DNA of 64,000 nt from Semisulcospira habei (lineage: Eukaryota; Mollusca; Gastropoda; Semisulcospiridae). Below the pieces are notes generated by a model that ran no database searches, was not told where the DNA came from, and saw only the letters and a program-made list of their open reading frames with translations. Below are positions 34,219 through 45,535 of this stretch, piece after piece (position 1 is the first letter of the stretch; each line of letters starts with the position of its first letter). The stretch lies in NCBI GenBank assembly GCA_036245525.1, contig BTPG01000003.1, positions 155,241,233 through 155,305,232 of the forward strand, given 5' to 3'. The position numbers and the translations under genes are program-made.

Positions 34219-34427
34219 CATCCACTCCTGTCTGTTCCCTCACTAGCGCCACATCCCCCATGCTGCGTATATCTCCATTAGCAACAACAGGTATGCCGAC
34301 ACTGTCTTTGATCAGCTGAATAGCTTCATGGTTGACCGGCTGACAACGCTGTTCCTTTGTGCGGCCGTGAACAGAGATCCAAGAGGCACCCGATTTCTCC
34401 GCTCTCTGACACATCTCCACGGTCTTT
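34219..34427 (-). CDS. DUS4L: DUS4L, coding exon 6 of 8
   Basis: The exon reads (K)KTVEMCQRAEKSGASWIS, VHGRTKEQRCQPVNHEAIQL, IKDSVGIPVVANGDIRSMGD and VALVREQTGVDG. WISVHGRTKEQR is the conserved Dus motif in which His and Arg contact the tRNA and flavin. IPVVANGDI is the classic flavin-binding strand. The acceptor CATCAG and donor GATG|GTGAGA give phases that join neighbouring exons without a break. This level of match to human DUS4L, recalled from memory, separates it from DUS1L-DUS3L. Confidence 0.95.
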
Positions 34428-34697
34428 CTGATGAAATCAAGACCAAATCAGTGACTTGCAAGCATGAAAATGCAATGAACAAACCAACAAAGAAAGAAAC
34501 AAGCTTCAGAATAACAAGAAATAAAAACCTGACTAGGATCAGTTACGTTGATTACGTTGGTGAATATGATGTTCAAAAACCCACAAGCAAGGTCCACAAA
34601 CATAAGAAATGTATGCGTAATTTAAAATGTTGGGATGCCATAAAATATCACATCTCACACTCCTTCAAAGTACTTAGCATCATCCACATCATGAAGC

Positions 34698-34789
34698 TTA
34701 CTCCATTGTGTGTCAGTAGCAGTTTTAGTCACGATGATTCCTATAGGAATCATCACGACTAAAACCGCTACTGACACACAAAAGGTTGC
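34698..34789. repeat. Foldback MITE, family 2
   Basis: The arms GTGTGTCAGTAGCAGTTTTA and AAAACCGCTACTGACACAC fold at ATTCCTATAGGAAT. Confidence 0.75.
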
Positions 34790-35202
34790 CCCTTTCACCG
34801 CCATTTAATGCAGATTAATCCAATGCCAATGGGGCCCAGCCAGTCCAGGAGCATGGAATCAAAGTGGTGTCATCAAGAGGAATAGTTGTTTATAGTTCTT
34901 TATATGTTCTCTTAACCATTCAAACAGAATATACAGTTTAATAAATACATATGAATTTAGTTAATCTGTTTTCGTTGCGGCTCACTTGGCGGTTTTTGTT
35001 GTCAGAATATGCTTATTATGCGATAGATTTATCTTATTTTACTTACTTAGATGTGCGTGCAAATTTAGTAGAATGACTGCTATACATATATGTGTGGTTT
35101 GGTATTTTAGAGTCTGCTTGATTGTGATTTATGTATGTTTTATGTGTTGATCTTAACATGGACACCCGTCAGTTATACCGCAAAAAACTCCTAATGTTTA
35201 TA

Positions 35203-36361
35203 CAACAAACCAAGGGGAATTATTCAGCGCTGGACAACAGTTAGACAACATCATATAACAACATTCCTATAGGAATCATCGTGACTAAAACTGCTACTGA
35301 CACACCAATGTTGATCTTTGACAACAGGGTATTTACCCGACCACATATAGTAATGCACCTTCGTGTTTGTGTATGTATGTTTCCCCTGCCTACTTCCTAA
35401 GTTCCGGAGAAAGACATGGGTTATATAAGAGACCTGATGCATCTTATTTGAAGATGCAAATGATCGTCTTATTCTATACCTGCGTATTTCTCTGTGGGCT
35501 GGCGATTGGGTGCCTGATAGGCGGGGGCAGGGGATCTAACTGTTGTCCAGCGCTGAATAATTCCCCTTGGTTTGTTGTACAATTCTGCCAGTGCTAGCCT
35601 CACCTATCTGGTTTGTGAGTATCTCAGTATAACTCGAGGCAAATTTGTATCGTTACATTGTTGTGTAATGTTCTGTGCATCTACTGTGGGAATACAGGGT
35701 ATTTACCCGAACACATATAGTAATGCACCTTCGTGTTTGTGTATGTATGTTTCCCCTGCCTACTTCCTAAGTTCCGGAGAAAGACATGGGTTATATAAGA
35801 GACCTGATGCATCTTATTTGAAGATGCAAATGATCGTCTTATTCTATACCTGCGTATTTCTCTGTGGGCTGGCGATTGGGTGCCTGATAGGTGGGGGCAG
35901 GGGATCTAACTGTTGTCCAGCGCTGAATAATTCCCCTTGGTTTGTTGTACAATTTTGCCAGTGCTAGCCTCACCTATCTGGTTTGTGAGTATCTCAGTAT
36001 AACTCGAGGCAAATTTGTATCGTTACATTGTTGTGTAATGTTCTGTGCATCTACTGTGGGAATACAGGGTATTTACCCGACCACATATAGTAATGCACCT
36101 TCGTGTTTGTGTATGTATGTTTCCCCTGCCTACTTCCTAAGTTCCGGAGAAAGACATGGGTTATATAAGAGACCTGATGCATCTTATTTGAAGATGCAAA
36201 TGATCGTCTTATTCTATACCTGCGTATTTCTCCGTGGGCTGGCGATTGGGTGCCTGATAGGCGGGGGCAGGGGATCTAACTGTTGTCCAGCGCTGAATAA
36301 TTCCCCTTGGTTTGTTGTACAATTCTGCCAGCGCTAGCCTCACCTATCTGGTTTGTGAGTA
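35203..36361. repeat. 370-bp tandem repeat (2.8 units) with an inverted partial copy
   Basis: GGGTATTTACCCGA recurs at 35,329, 35,699 and 36,069, a strict 370-bp period, and the units are almost identical. At 35,203-35,250 the segment CAAGGGGAATTATTCAGCGC + TGGACAACAGTTAGA is the reverse complement of part of the unit. Each unit has an open frame of up to 131 codons simply because the repeat lacks stops; it resembles no protein I recognise. The block ends near CAATAAAGTTTATCTTATAT, which looks like the tail of a LINE. Confidence 0.85.
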
Positions 36362-36562
36362 TCCTAATGTTTATGCATATGGCAATAAAGTTTATCTTAT
36401 ATTATCTTATGACCCCCCACAACTCATGAGAATATATGTCTCTTGCAGCTGTACCGTGTTCACTTTTCTAAGCAAGTTAGGGGCTAAGCTGAGATCATCT
36501 GTCATAGACCCACAAGCTGCATGGGTTCATGAGGCTCTATGCTGGCAGGCCACATTACATAC

Positions 36563-36703
36563 TTCATGTCCTTGTGGATCCTGATCTTGATGGAGACAGT
36601 GAAGTCATCTCGCTGCACACGATTTCTGGCTTGCTGCACCATCTCACACAGTAACTCAGGTTTGCCTAGTAGACACGCACCATAACCCTCCGCCATGGCC
36701 CAT
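36563..36703 (-). CDS. DUS4L: DUS4L, coding exon 5 of 8
   Basis: The exon reads (R)WAMAEGYGACLLGKPELLCE, MVQQARNRVQRDDFTVSIKI and RIHKDMK. It directly follows the catalytic GCPQR motif of the preceding exon. SIKIRIHKD is the strand carrying conserved Lys/Arg near the flavin. The acceptor TTGTAG and donor AA|GTATGT are good, and the phases match both neighbours. Confidence 0.95.
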
Positions 36704-36903
36704 CTACAAGCCAGAAGCAAACACCAGCATCAGATCAACATATGCACGACTTTGCCACTTTGGTACTACATTGGTACTACCTGAAAAGTATTTCCCTTTA
36801 AACATCACAACACACAAATCCATCTGAAAAAATACACAGATCTTCAAAGAGTCCTCATATTTTTTTGTATTTCTTCGTGTTCAATAGATCTAGACTAAAT
36901 TAT

Positions 36904-37173
36904 TTAACCCTTATCATTCGGAATACACCAGTGTGTGAAATAAGTTTGATTAAAATAATCCAAGGGTAGTGCCAGAATAGCTTGGCCAAGCTATTCTGGC
37001 ACCACCCTTGAACTAAAGCCATTGGTCTAGACTAAATTATTTAACCCTTATCATTCGGAATACCCTTGAACTAAAGCCATTGGTCTAGATCCTTATCCGA
37101 AAGTACTATAATGTAGCTTGCATATGGCAGTGTACAAATTTGAAGCTTTTAGCTTCAGTATGATATGGGTTAA
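36904..37173. repeat. Foldback MITE, family 4, with internal duplication
   Basis: It is bounded by TTAACCCTTATCATTCGG and ATGATATGGGTTAA. The segment TCTAGACTAAATTATTTAAC occurs twice (36,890 and 37,026), so part of the left end and flank is duplicated inside. Confidence 0.65.
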
Positions 37174-37209
37174 ATAGTCAAGATTAAGCTTAATCAAAGC
37201 TTTGATTAC

Positions 37210-37251
37210 CTTTGAGGACAGCCACAGTTCAGGTCGACGCCGTCAGAAAAC
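37210..37251 (-). CDS. DUS4L: DUS4L, coding exon 4 of 8 (catalytic Cys)
   Basis: A 42-bp micro-exon encodes (P)FSDGVDLNCGCPQ(R). NCGCPQR contains the catalytic cysteine that protonates the uracil ring during dihydrouridine formation. The acceptor TTACAG and donor AAAG|GTAATC flank it. Its presence with an intact Cys indicates an active enzyme. Confidence 0.95.
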
Positions 37252-37723
37252 CTGTAAACACAAAATGTTGACAATTAACATCTAACATCCTAGCCCTGAA
37301 TCACCAGGTCTTTTACTTAAAAGGCCCTCTACTGCCGTAACTGTTCAAAGATACACTTCTGTAACAGATGGTTATGAAATGCTACACACAGGTCTAGATA
37401 TGGTTTATTTAGACAGAGGGCGATTCAGTTCAGCACACGTCATCTTTATATCAAGTAACCTGACAATGACTTCATTCCATTCTAGAAATACAACGCTTTC
37501 AGTATAAGAAACAGCTAAAAATAGATTGACACGCTAACGGCAGCGCAGACTAAATAAATGTGATTACGCATGTACTTTTGCTGCATGTCCAAACTGCTGT
37601 TACAGTTCATTAGGTGTGTCGACATGGCATAACAAACACAAATGGAGCTGAAATGTGTCTTCAGATTTATGTGTAATCACTAATGGTACTTTAATGATGA
37701 TAATAATGTACATATGTATGCGC

Positions 37724-37949
37724 TTAACCCATATCATACTGAGGCTAAAAGCTTTAAATTTGTACACTGCCATACATGCAAACTACATTAGAGTACTTAC
37801 GGATAAGGATATAGACCAATGGTTTTAGTTCAAGGGTGGTGCCCGAATAGCTTGGTGCCTAGAGGCGCCAAGCTATTCTGGCACTACCCTTGAACTATTT
37901 TAGTCAAGCTTATTTCACACAATGGTGTATTCCAAATGATAAGGGTTAA
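37724..37949. repeat. Foldback MITE, family 4
   Basis: It runs from TTAACCCATATCATACTGAGG to AATGATAAGGGTTAA. The palindrome is centred on GGTGCCTAGAGGCGCC. Confidence 0.75.
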
Positions 37950-38280
37950 TGATGATGACGATGATGATAATAATAATAATGTACATTTATATAGCACTTA
38001 ACCTCCAAATCAGTTATGCTCGAAGTGCTTTACAAATCAAGGTCGGAACAAAACACTACCCGTTACATGAAAAATAAAAATAAAATAAAAAGTTACCGAC
38101 AAAATAAAAATTACAACTTGCCAAAGTTTACTGGTACCTGGCAAGTTTATGTACTGAAGTGACCAGCACAGTAAAATTAAAAAAAACACTGTTGACACTT
38201 GCAACAATAACCTCTTTGTGCATCTGACCACTGGAACAACAAAAAAGCACCGGTGGCTGCAAATACCATAAATTACTCAC

Positions 38281-38356
38281 GGGGCAACTATTTCAGCAGC
38301 ATCTGCAAAGTCTTGTGCTGTACTGGCTGCAAACTGGACAATAAGGGGCCTGTCCT
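38281..38356 (-). CDS. DUS4L: DUS4L, coding exon 3 of 8
   Basis: The exon reads (E)DRPLIVQFAASTAQDFADA, AEIVA(P). PLIVQFAA is the Dus family strand that binds the flavin phosphate side (PLIVQFAAND in human DUS4L). The acceptor GTTTGCAG and donor CC|GTGAGT are good. The intron upstream of it contains DIRS copy D. Confidence 0.93.
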
Positions 38357-38449
38357 CTGCAAACAGACAGACAGAATCAGTGTGCCTCATTCATTTCAGT
38401 GAAGTCTGGACTGCGCTGGCCAATGTCACCCAGAACCTTTGTATCCTAG

Positions 38450-38664
38450 CTAACCTTTTCAACCCCAAGGTCCCATTTCTCAAATTTGTGGAGGTGTTGC
38501 CTAACGACTATGTACCAGTTGCAGGAGATGGCTTGACCATGATAATTCAAGGGTAGTGCCAGATTAGCTTGACACCTGAAGGCGCCAAGCTAATCTGGCA
38601 CTACCCTTAAATTATCATGGTCAAGCCATCTCCTGCTGTAGGGATCCAGGGCTAAAAGGGTTAA
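38450..38664. repeat. Foldback MITE, family 1
   Basis: The right end GGGCTAAAAGGGTTAA is intact and the left (CTAACCTTTTCAACCCC) lacks TTAA. The palindrome AGATTAGCTTGACACC / GGCGCCAAGCTAATCT is long and clean. Confidence 0.75.
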
Positions 38665-39111
38665 CAAAATTAGTAACACACACACACAAAATATCTTCTG
38701 CACAATATTCTGTATTTATTAGGAAAAAAGAGAAAACTGAAACAAAACAGCTGATGATATGACCAGATGTAACCATCTAGTGCATGCTAACCTACCAGTA
38801 TTACAAAAAAGGCATACTAGTCCTTGCATTCACAAGGGCATTTATTTTCTTTTAAACATGTAATGCATGAATGTCTATTTTTCCATGAGAAAAAAAACTT
38901 GCTAACCCTCCTACAGTCAGACTTATATAAAGTAACCACTCAAGAGACTTAACAAAAAATGGTCACCTTAGACAGGTTTTCACGTACCCTTTAAAGGGTC
39001 AAGTAAGCAGTGTGCAGTATGAAGACCATGCATATGGGAATTAAATTGGGTGGTCTTCTTCAACAGGTGGCTCCGTTATACAGGTTTGACTATAGTTCTG
39101 CATAATGTAGG

Positions 39112-39177
39112 TATACCCAATGCGCAAAAGGCCATCGGGCCGACATAGGCCCGATAGCCTTTTGTGCATTGGGTATA
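39112..39177. repeat. Perfect-stem palindrome, TA-bounded
   Basis: TATACCCAATGCGCAAAAGG pairs with CCTTTTGTGCATTGGGTATA, with a 30-bp stem and a very short loop (GACATA). It could be a tiny foldback element with TA ends. Confidence 0.65.
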
Positions 39178-39751
39178 TATGACCCATTCTCAAAAGCTGA
39201 ACACCAAATTGTGACACAAACTCAAATTATTAAAACTTTTTAAAACTCGACTATTTAATGTCTGTGGCATTTGTTTTCTCAAAACACATTACCGATGACA
39301 TTACTGATAGGAATACTGTTCTCGCTAGCCTAATTTTAGCCAGAATTGTGGTTGTGTGCCTTTATTAAGGAGGGAAGGTATCAAGGGGCGCTATAAGCCT
39401 GGCGGAGCCACGGTAGCCTCCCTTCCCTCTACATCCGGCACGCAGTCACCTGATTTGCCATTCTATTTCTTCGCTGAGCCGTGGAAGGTTGTGTGCCCTA
39501 CCAAGCTCCGTTCATACTTCGTTGAACCGTTGGACCTTGTGACTTGTGCCTTGGACTTTGTTCGTGGACCGACGCTTCGCTTCTTGGTCTTGAGCTACCG
39601 GACAGCAGCGTTGGTGTCAGCCTTGCTGTTTCCTAAGCCCGGTTCGGCGACCGGTCCGCCTGGGCCCTTTCATCTCCGGTGGACTTTTCCGCCCTACCTC
39701 ACCAGTCCCTCGGCCTCTGTACTCACGGTGGTAGCCTTCTCTTTTTCTGCC

Positions 39752-42690
39752 ATGACCAGGTAAGCAGGGTAACCTCAGTTAGTGCCCTCGGCCGGCGCTA
39801 CAGGGTCGAGAAAGTGCCGGCCATAGGCACTCATCGTTTTGCGGCTTCGTTCGAAATTCGTTCACACGGGAGCGTATACGCGCCCGAGGAGGCCTTTTTC
39901 TCTTGCAGTTGACAGGTTCGCACCTGCATGAGATGCGCAGACTTTCAGTGGCCGAGTGACGCCCACGACATCTGCCTACCGTGCTCTGGCTGTTCCTCCA
40001 CTCACCCTTGCGGCGTCTGCACCCCCTGGAGGGAGGAGCAGTGGTCGCAGCTTTGGCAGTTCTACCAGCGGGAGCATCCTAAGCAGACCCTTGCCGCCAC
40101 CCCGACTGCTGAATTGGAGGAAGAGCCACAGACTCTCACGATGCGGGACACACGCGCGGATCCGGAGCCACAGGCTTCTGCCGGAGGGTTTGTCAGCTCG
40201 CTGGGGTTATGTGACACCGAGCCTGGCCAACGGAGTACTCCGACACCTGTGTTCGTCAGCTCGCTGGCCAAACCTTACACCGAGCTTGGCCAACACCGGG
40301 CGCCTACAGTGTTCATCAGCTCGCTGGGCTCCACCGAGTCTGACCGACAACGCCCGCGGGACCGCAGCGCGTCTACCGCCGTGAGGAACTCGACTGACAA
40401 GCTCAAGTCTTCTGCTGCAGAGGTCAGTATGGTACTTAACGTTAAGATTGATTGTACATTGCTTAACGTCCCAACAGCAACAAGGCTTTCTCAGGACGTG
40501 CCTGCACTGCTTGTGAAAAAAAACAAATAGAATATTGAATGTATGTCGCCAGCCGGTCCAATACGTTAAATAAACCTACGCCATGGGGCCTAAATAAAGC
40601 CAAGACCATTTAGCAACACACATCCAATATCAAGAGCTACAGGCAGTGCAGACAGTTGGGAGAGTTTTAAAAAGACAAATACAGGTGAATGGACCAACGG
40701 TAAACAGAAACACATGCCCCAGAATACAGAAGAAAACCCACCCTGTGGGGCTGACCAGGGTGACCCTGGGAACTAAAAAGTAGTTACCCCACCCAAGTCC
40801 CCCAGGGCAGACCCGGGTGGGGGTACTTAACGTTAAGAGTAAAAGAACAGTCAAGCGCACGGGCGTAGTTAGTACACCTGTTTTGGCCCCCTCGGCCCAG
40901 GCTCAGGGGCATGTGACTCCTTTTCAGCGACCGTCATCGCGCCCGCTCTTCTAGCCTTGCACGTGACTCTCACTTCGCACGGCCGCCCACGCGCCGCCAA
41001 CCTTCGCGCTCGGACGACGGGCCTTCCCGCTCGCAGATTGCTTCCAGGGACCGCCAGGCCCCGCGATTTCACAGACCTCCCCCCGGCCGGCGCGCCTTGT
41101 CGTTTCGCCGTGCTCGGGGTTCCCACCCTCGTTCGCCGCACCGGCCGTCCCGCCGTCCACGTTCCCATTCGCCCTCTCCTGCTCGGCGCCAGGGATCCCG
41201 CTACTGCCGCCCGTACTCCCCCCAACGCTCTCGCTCCCCGCGGCGCCGCCCTCCCCCCCCCCCCCATCACCGCTCTGTCTTGGCGCGTTCCTTGACAGGG
41301 TTTTCGCCGGCTGCTTGCTCCTCGCCCAATTCTTTGTGGTTGGTTCGTCCCCCTCCCAGAGCTATGAAGACGCGTTGAATGGCTGCTAACGACGCGACCA
41401 GGGATAGTGTTGGACCCCCTCCACTCCAAGTGCTGGCCTGTGTGGTGGAGGACGATGCGCTCAGCCTTGCACCGCAGGGTTCGATGTCGGCGTTACTGCA
41501 CGATGACGTTTCAGACTCTTCCGGGAGTTCGCCCCCCATGGACGACGCTGACGGTCGACAGCCTTCCCTCAGCCATAGGTTGGAGACGCTCCGGGCCTTG
41601 GATGAGGCGGCCCGCCTCATCGCGGCCTGCCTTCCTGTGGAGGATTGCCAGCCTTCACCGCCGATCAAGAGGAAGGCTTCTGCCTTTGTGGATGCGGCCA
41701 GCCTGACCAAGAGGTTTAAGTCGCTGCCTCAACCTCCGGGTTTCCGGGACCTACACGACACCCTGTCAACGCATCTGCTAGGGAATTCCTTTGGAGACGC
41801 GGGTTTCTTCTTGGACGCCAGGTGGCCCTCGGATTTTCAGATCGCCTTTCAGCAACGTTGGTACGCGGGTCATTTGCAATCCTTCTCCTGCCCCCTGCCA
41901 GAGGTGGATGCCCCAGCCATGTCCTTCGCGGGTACCCCTCGCCATGTCATCCCGGGCCTCGACAAGACTGCCACCTTAGTGCGGAATGCCCTTGCCACGG
42001 TGGGATACCTCGACTTAGTGACGCAGACCATCGTTCGCCGGCTGGAGAAAGCCTGGAACCCTTTGACCTCCCCCTTGCTGGCGGACATCCTGGCATTGGC
42101 GGTTGCCGGCAACCGAGTGGCATATCATGCCGCAGTTAACACCATGGCGGCGGTGGCCAATTGTGACCTGATGTGGCGGGATGTTCTCCTCCCCACTTGT
42201 GACCTCCCTCCGGACTTGAAGAAGCAGCTGCGACAGGCACCGCTTGGCGGGGAGCTGCTGTTCGGAACCACCTGGCAGTCGGTCAAGGACACCAACAAGG
42301 ACTTGCGGCCCAGCCGACCGTCGCCGGCGCCCCCCCCCTCCCCCCGCTTTCGGGCACCCCACAAGGCCGCGGGTCGTGCCCTGCGGTCCTCCAGACCCGC
42401 CCCCCGACCGTGCGCGGATGCCTTCCTCCGCACGCCCCGGCCTTTGGGCACGCTCGCCAACGACCCGACTCGACTCTCGCCCCCAGTTCCCACCCCCACT
42501 GGCCCCGGCCCACCTGTCGCCCCGGACGGGGCAGGGCCCTCTGACTCTTCGCCTCCGCCGACCGCGCCCCGGTCTCCTGTCGGCGGGAGGCTGGCGTGCC
42601 ACAGCCAGGTAGGGCGCTCGCTGATACCGGACGATCCCTGGGTGCTCTCCACCATCTCCGACGGCCTCCGGATCTCCTTTCAGTCGCCGC
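39752..42690 (+). pseudogene. Gag gene of copy D, two exons, interrupted
   Basis: The candidate first exon ATGACCAG (39,752-39,759) has donor GTAAGC. The acceptor TCTTGCAG ends at 39,908. The joined frame reads MTS-stop-QVRTCMRCADFQWP: the stop (TGA, 39,910-39,912) sits where copy E has TGG (Trp). The Cys/His region SDAHDICLPCSGCSSTHPC and repeats of the motif FVSSL follow. An insertion then breaks the gene. The conserved core resumes at 41,379 (ETLRALDEAARLIAACLP, KRFKSLPQPPGFRDLHD, WPSDFQIAFQQRWYAGHLQ, LLFGTTWQSVKDTNKDL). Confidence 0.75.
40448..40838. mobile_element. Insertion in copy D Gag flanked by 17-bp direct repeats
   Basis: GGTACTTAACGTTAAGA occurs at 40,431-40,447 and again at 40,822-40,838, framing 374 bp unrelated to Gag. 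The 17-bp repeat holds a perfect palindrome CTTAACGTTAAG. The 3' part of the insert is repeat Y. The flanking repeat would fit a target-site duplication, but the element class is unknown. Confidence 0.5.
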
Positions 42691-44460
42691 CCCCCCCCCC
42701 CCCCCCCCCCCCCGCCCCCCCTGCGTCGCTCCCCCGTTTGGACTCCCGTCCCAACCGACCCAGACAGAGCCGACGCCCTACGCGACGAGCTGACCTCCTT
42801 GCTGCGGAAGGCGGCGACGGAAGTGGTGACACGGCCCGACTCCCCTGGCTTCTACAGCCACCTCTTCGTTGTGCCCAAGCCGGGTGGCAAGTGATGGCCT
42901 GTTATCAACCTCTCTGCCTTAAGCAAGTTCATAGTCCGCATGGAGACGGCACGAGAGCTTCGTGCCGCGGTGCAGCCAATGGACTTTGCCATCAGCCTGG
43001 ACCTGTCGGATGCCTATCTACACGTGCCCATGCACACCTCATCCCGACGGTACCTGCGGGTTGCCTTCCGTGGAGTGATTTACCAGTTCCGAGTACTGCC
43101 CTTCGGTCTCAACCTCAGTCCCTGGGTGTTCACACGTGTCATGGATGCTGTCATCGCCCGGGCCAGACGGACGTCCTCCAGCCCTACGTCGAACTACCTC
43201 GACGATCTCCTCCTGCGAAACCAGTCGGAGGCTTCCTTAGCGACGGATCGGGATGCGCTGCTACGTCTCCTCGACAGTCTTGGCTTCCTGTTGAACTTGG
43301 ACAAGTCCGACCTGGTGCCCTCCCGCCACTTCGTCCATCTGGGTATGGAATTTCGCACCGAGCTCAACGAGGTGCAGCTACCGGAACCACGCATACAAAA
43401 GTTGGTGAACCTCGCCCTGCAGCTGACGCAGACGGCTTCCGCCAAGGTGTGGCTGCAGCTCCTTGGACTGATGAGTGCGGCGGCGGACTTACTCCACCTG
43501 GGCCGACTGTACTACCGCCCCCTTCAGCTTCACCTCCTTCTGCACTTCGACGGGCGACCTGGAGATGATGGTCCCGGTTCCTTCGATGCTGCTTCCGCAT
43601 CTCCGTCGTTGGGCGGATCCCGCCTGACTCGCGTCGGGAGTCCCCCTCTACACTCCGCCTCCCCGCCTGTCCCTGTGCATTGATGCAAGCTGCTCTGGCT
43701 GGGGAGCTCACCTTCTTCCGATGTTCACCACGGCCTCCGGCACCTGGCCCCTGGAGCTCGCGACGAGACACATCAACTGGTTGGAACTGCAGGTGGTCTG
43801 GCAAGCTCTCGGCGCGTGGGAACCCCGCCTGCGTCACCAGGAGCTTCTCGTACTGTCCAACAACTCCACGGTCGTCGCTTACATACAGAAGCAGGGCGGG
43901 ACTTGCTCCCCGTCCCTCTGCATTCTTCTCTACCAGATGCTTCGGTGGTGCGAGGACCATGGCATTTCTCTCAGAGCCAGACACATCCCGGGCCATCTCA
44001 ACGTCCTGGCGGACTCCCTCTCACGATGCGGACAGCTGCTCCACACCGAGTGGACCCTCCAGCCGGACATCTTTCGGATAATCTGCGACCACTGGGAGAC
44101 TCCCATGATCGACCTCTTCACCACGAGGTGGAACCACTAGCTTCCGCTCTTCGTCTCCCCCATTCCAGATCCACGAGCCTGGGCACTCGATGCTCTCTCC
44201 ATTCCCTGGGACAGCCTCATCGCGTACGCCTACCCGCCGACGGTGCTCGTCCCCAAGGTCCTGCTCAAGCTCAGAGGTTGCAACACGGTCCTATTCCTAG
44301 TGGCCCCCTTCTGCTGGTCCCAGTCTTGGACAACCGACCTCCTGAACCTAGCGTCGCCCCCCCCCCCCCCCCCCCCTGCTGTGGCTGCCCGCTCCGCCCT
44401 CGATGCTCAAGCAGCCCCGACAGGCCCTGTTCCACCCATGCCCCGAGCGCCTCCTATTCC
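42560..44460 (+). pseudogene. Reverse transcriptase-RNase H-methyltransferase-like gene of copy D
   Basis: The linker SPVGGRLACHSQVGRSLIPD is in frame with Gag before a run of C (42,690-42,712) shifts the reading. The polymerase follows with an in-frame TGA at 42,893 where copy E has the Trp of GGKW. Then come MDFAISLDLSDAYLHVPMH and SNYLDDLLLRN (43,190). After a shift, RNase H pieces include INWLELQVVWQALGAWE and LVLSNNSTVVAYIQ, in which the catalytic Asp of SDNS is Asn. The tail IDLFTTRWNH ends at a TAG (44,138). The enzyme is inactive. Confidence 0.85.
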
Positions 44461-45535
44461 ACGCCTGGAGATTGTGCGGCAAGCCCTCGCCTCTAGAGGC
44501 TTCTCAAGTGCGGCGGTGGATGCTATCGCTGCAGCCTGCAGACGCTCGACCAGACGAGCATACGAAGGGAAATGCACGTCCTCTGCAACTGGTGTGATGC
44601 GGAATGACTCGCCCCCACGGACCTGATGGCACCCCAGCTGGCGGAATTCTTCCTCTGGCTCTTCAACGATCAGCTGTTGGCTCCCATTACCATTCGCGGC
44701 TATATTGCTATGATCGCCGATACATACCGGCACCGGGATGTCCCGACCCTGGGGCCTGCAAGGACCTGGCTGACCTTATGGCGCACTTCGGTCTTCGTCG
44801 TCTGACCACCCGCTCCCTCGTCCCAAGATGGGACCTGCCCTGGATATTGACGTGGCTCAACTCTAGCCGCTTTGAGCCTTTGCAGCTGGTGCATCTGTCG
44901 GACGTGACGCGGAAGACATGCTTCCTACTGGCCCTCGCCACTGCAGCCAGGGTCAGCGAGCTCCACGCTTTCTCGACCCGTCCCTCGTGCCTACAGTTCC
45001 GGGCGGACGGTTCACTACAACTGCTGCCCGACCCGACCTTCCTGCCCAAGACATGGGTTCCACTGGTGGCTCCGCAGGTGGTCACCATGCCAGCCCTGAG
45101 GGGACCGAGCTCTTCCCGAGACTCCAGGCAGCAAGACCCGGTGAGGGCTGTGCGTGTCTACCTGCGCCAGACCAAGCCTCTGCGCAGGGGCCGCACCCGC
45201 CTTTTCCTCCCCCTGTCCCCAGGTAGAAATGACATTTCCGCCCAGACGATCTCCTCCTGGCTTCGTTGGGTGATCCGCTCCGCCTACCACAACCTTGCCC
45301 CTGAAACGGCCACATGCATGAACATCAGGGCGCATGAGGTCCGAGCCATGGCCACGAGCCTTGCGTTCGACCGCAACTGTGCGTCAAGGACATTGTGGCG
45401 ACGGTGGGCTGGCGTTCAGAGTCTACCTTCGCCAGATTTTACCTGAGGGACCTCTCCGGCCAGCGCGCAAACCTGTCGCTGGTGGAGGATGTCACGGCGG
45501 CACAACACTCCCTCCCGGCACCCCAGGTGCCGTAG
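44438..45535 (+). pseudogene. Tyrosine recombinase of copy D
   Basis: The frame starts MPRAPPIPRLEIVRQALASR. It shifts near 44,580 and again near 44,740, then runs cleanly through RVSELHAFSTRPSCLQFR, ISAQTISSWLRWVIRSAYH and IRAHEVRAMATS. It shifts once more at about 45,385. The last part gives VGWRSESTFARFYLRDLSGQ with the nucleophile Tyr and ends at 45,535. All catalytic positions can be found, but at least three single-base shifts break the gene. Confidence 0.85.

Noticed and set aside
34328..34762. Plus-strand 144-codon frame
   Set aside because: It is antisense to the DUS4L exon at 34,219-34,427 and then runs into intron and a foldback element.
35367..36337. 131-codon open frames repeated three times
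   Set aside because: They come from the 370-bp tandem unit and have no recognisable protein features.
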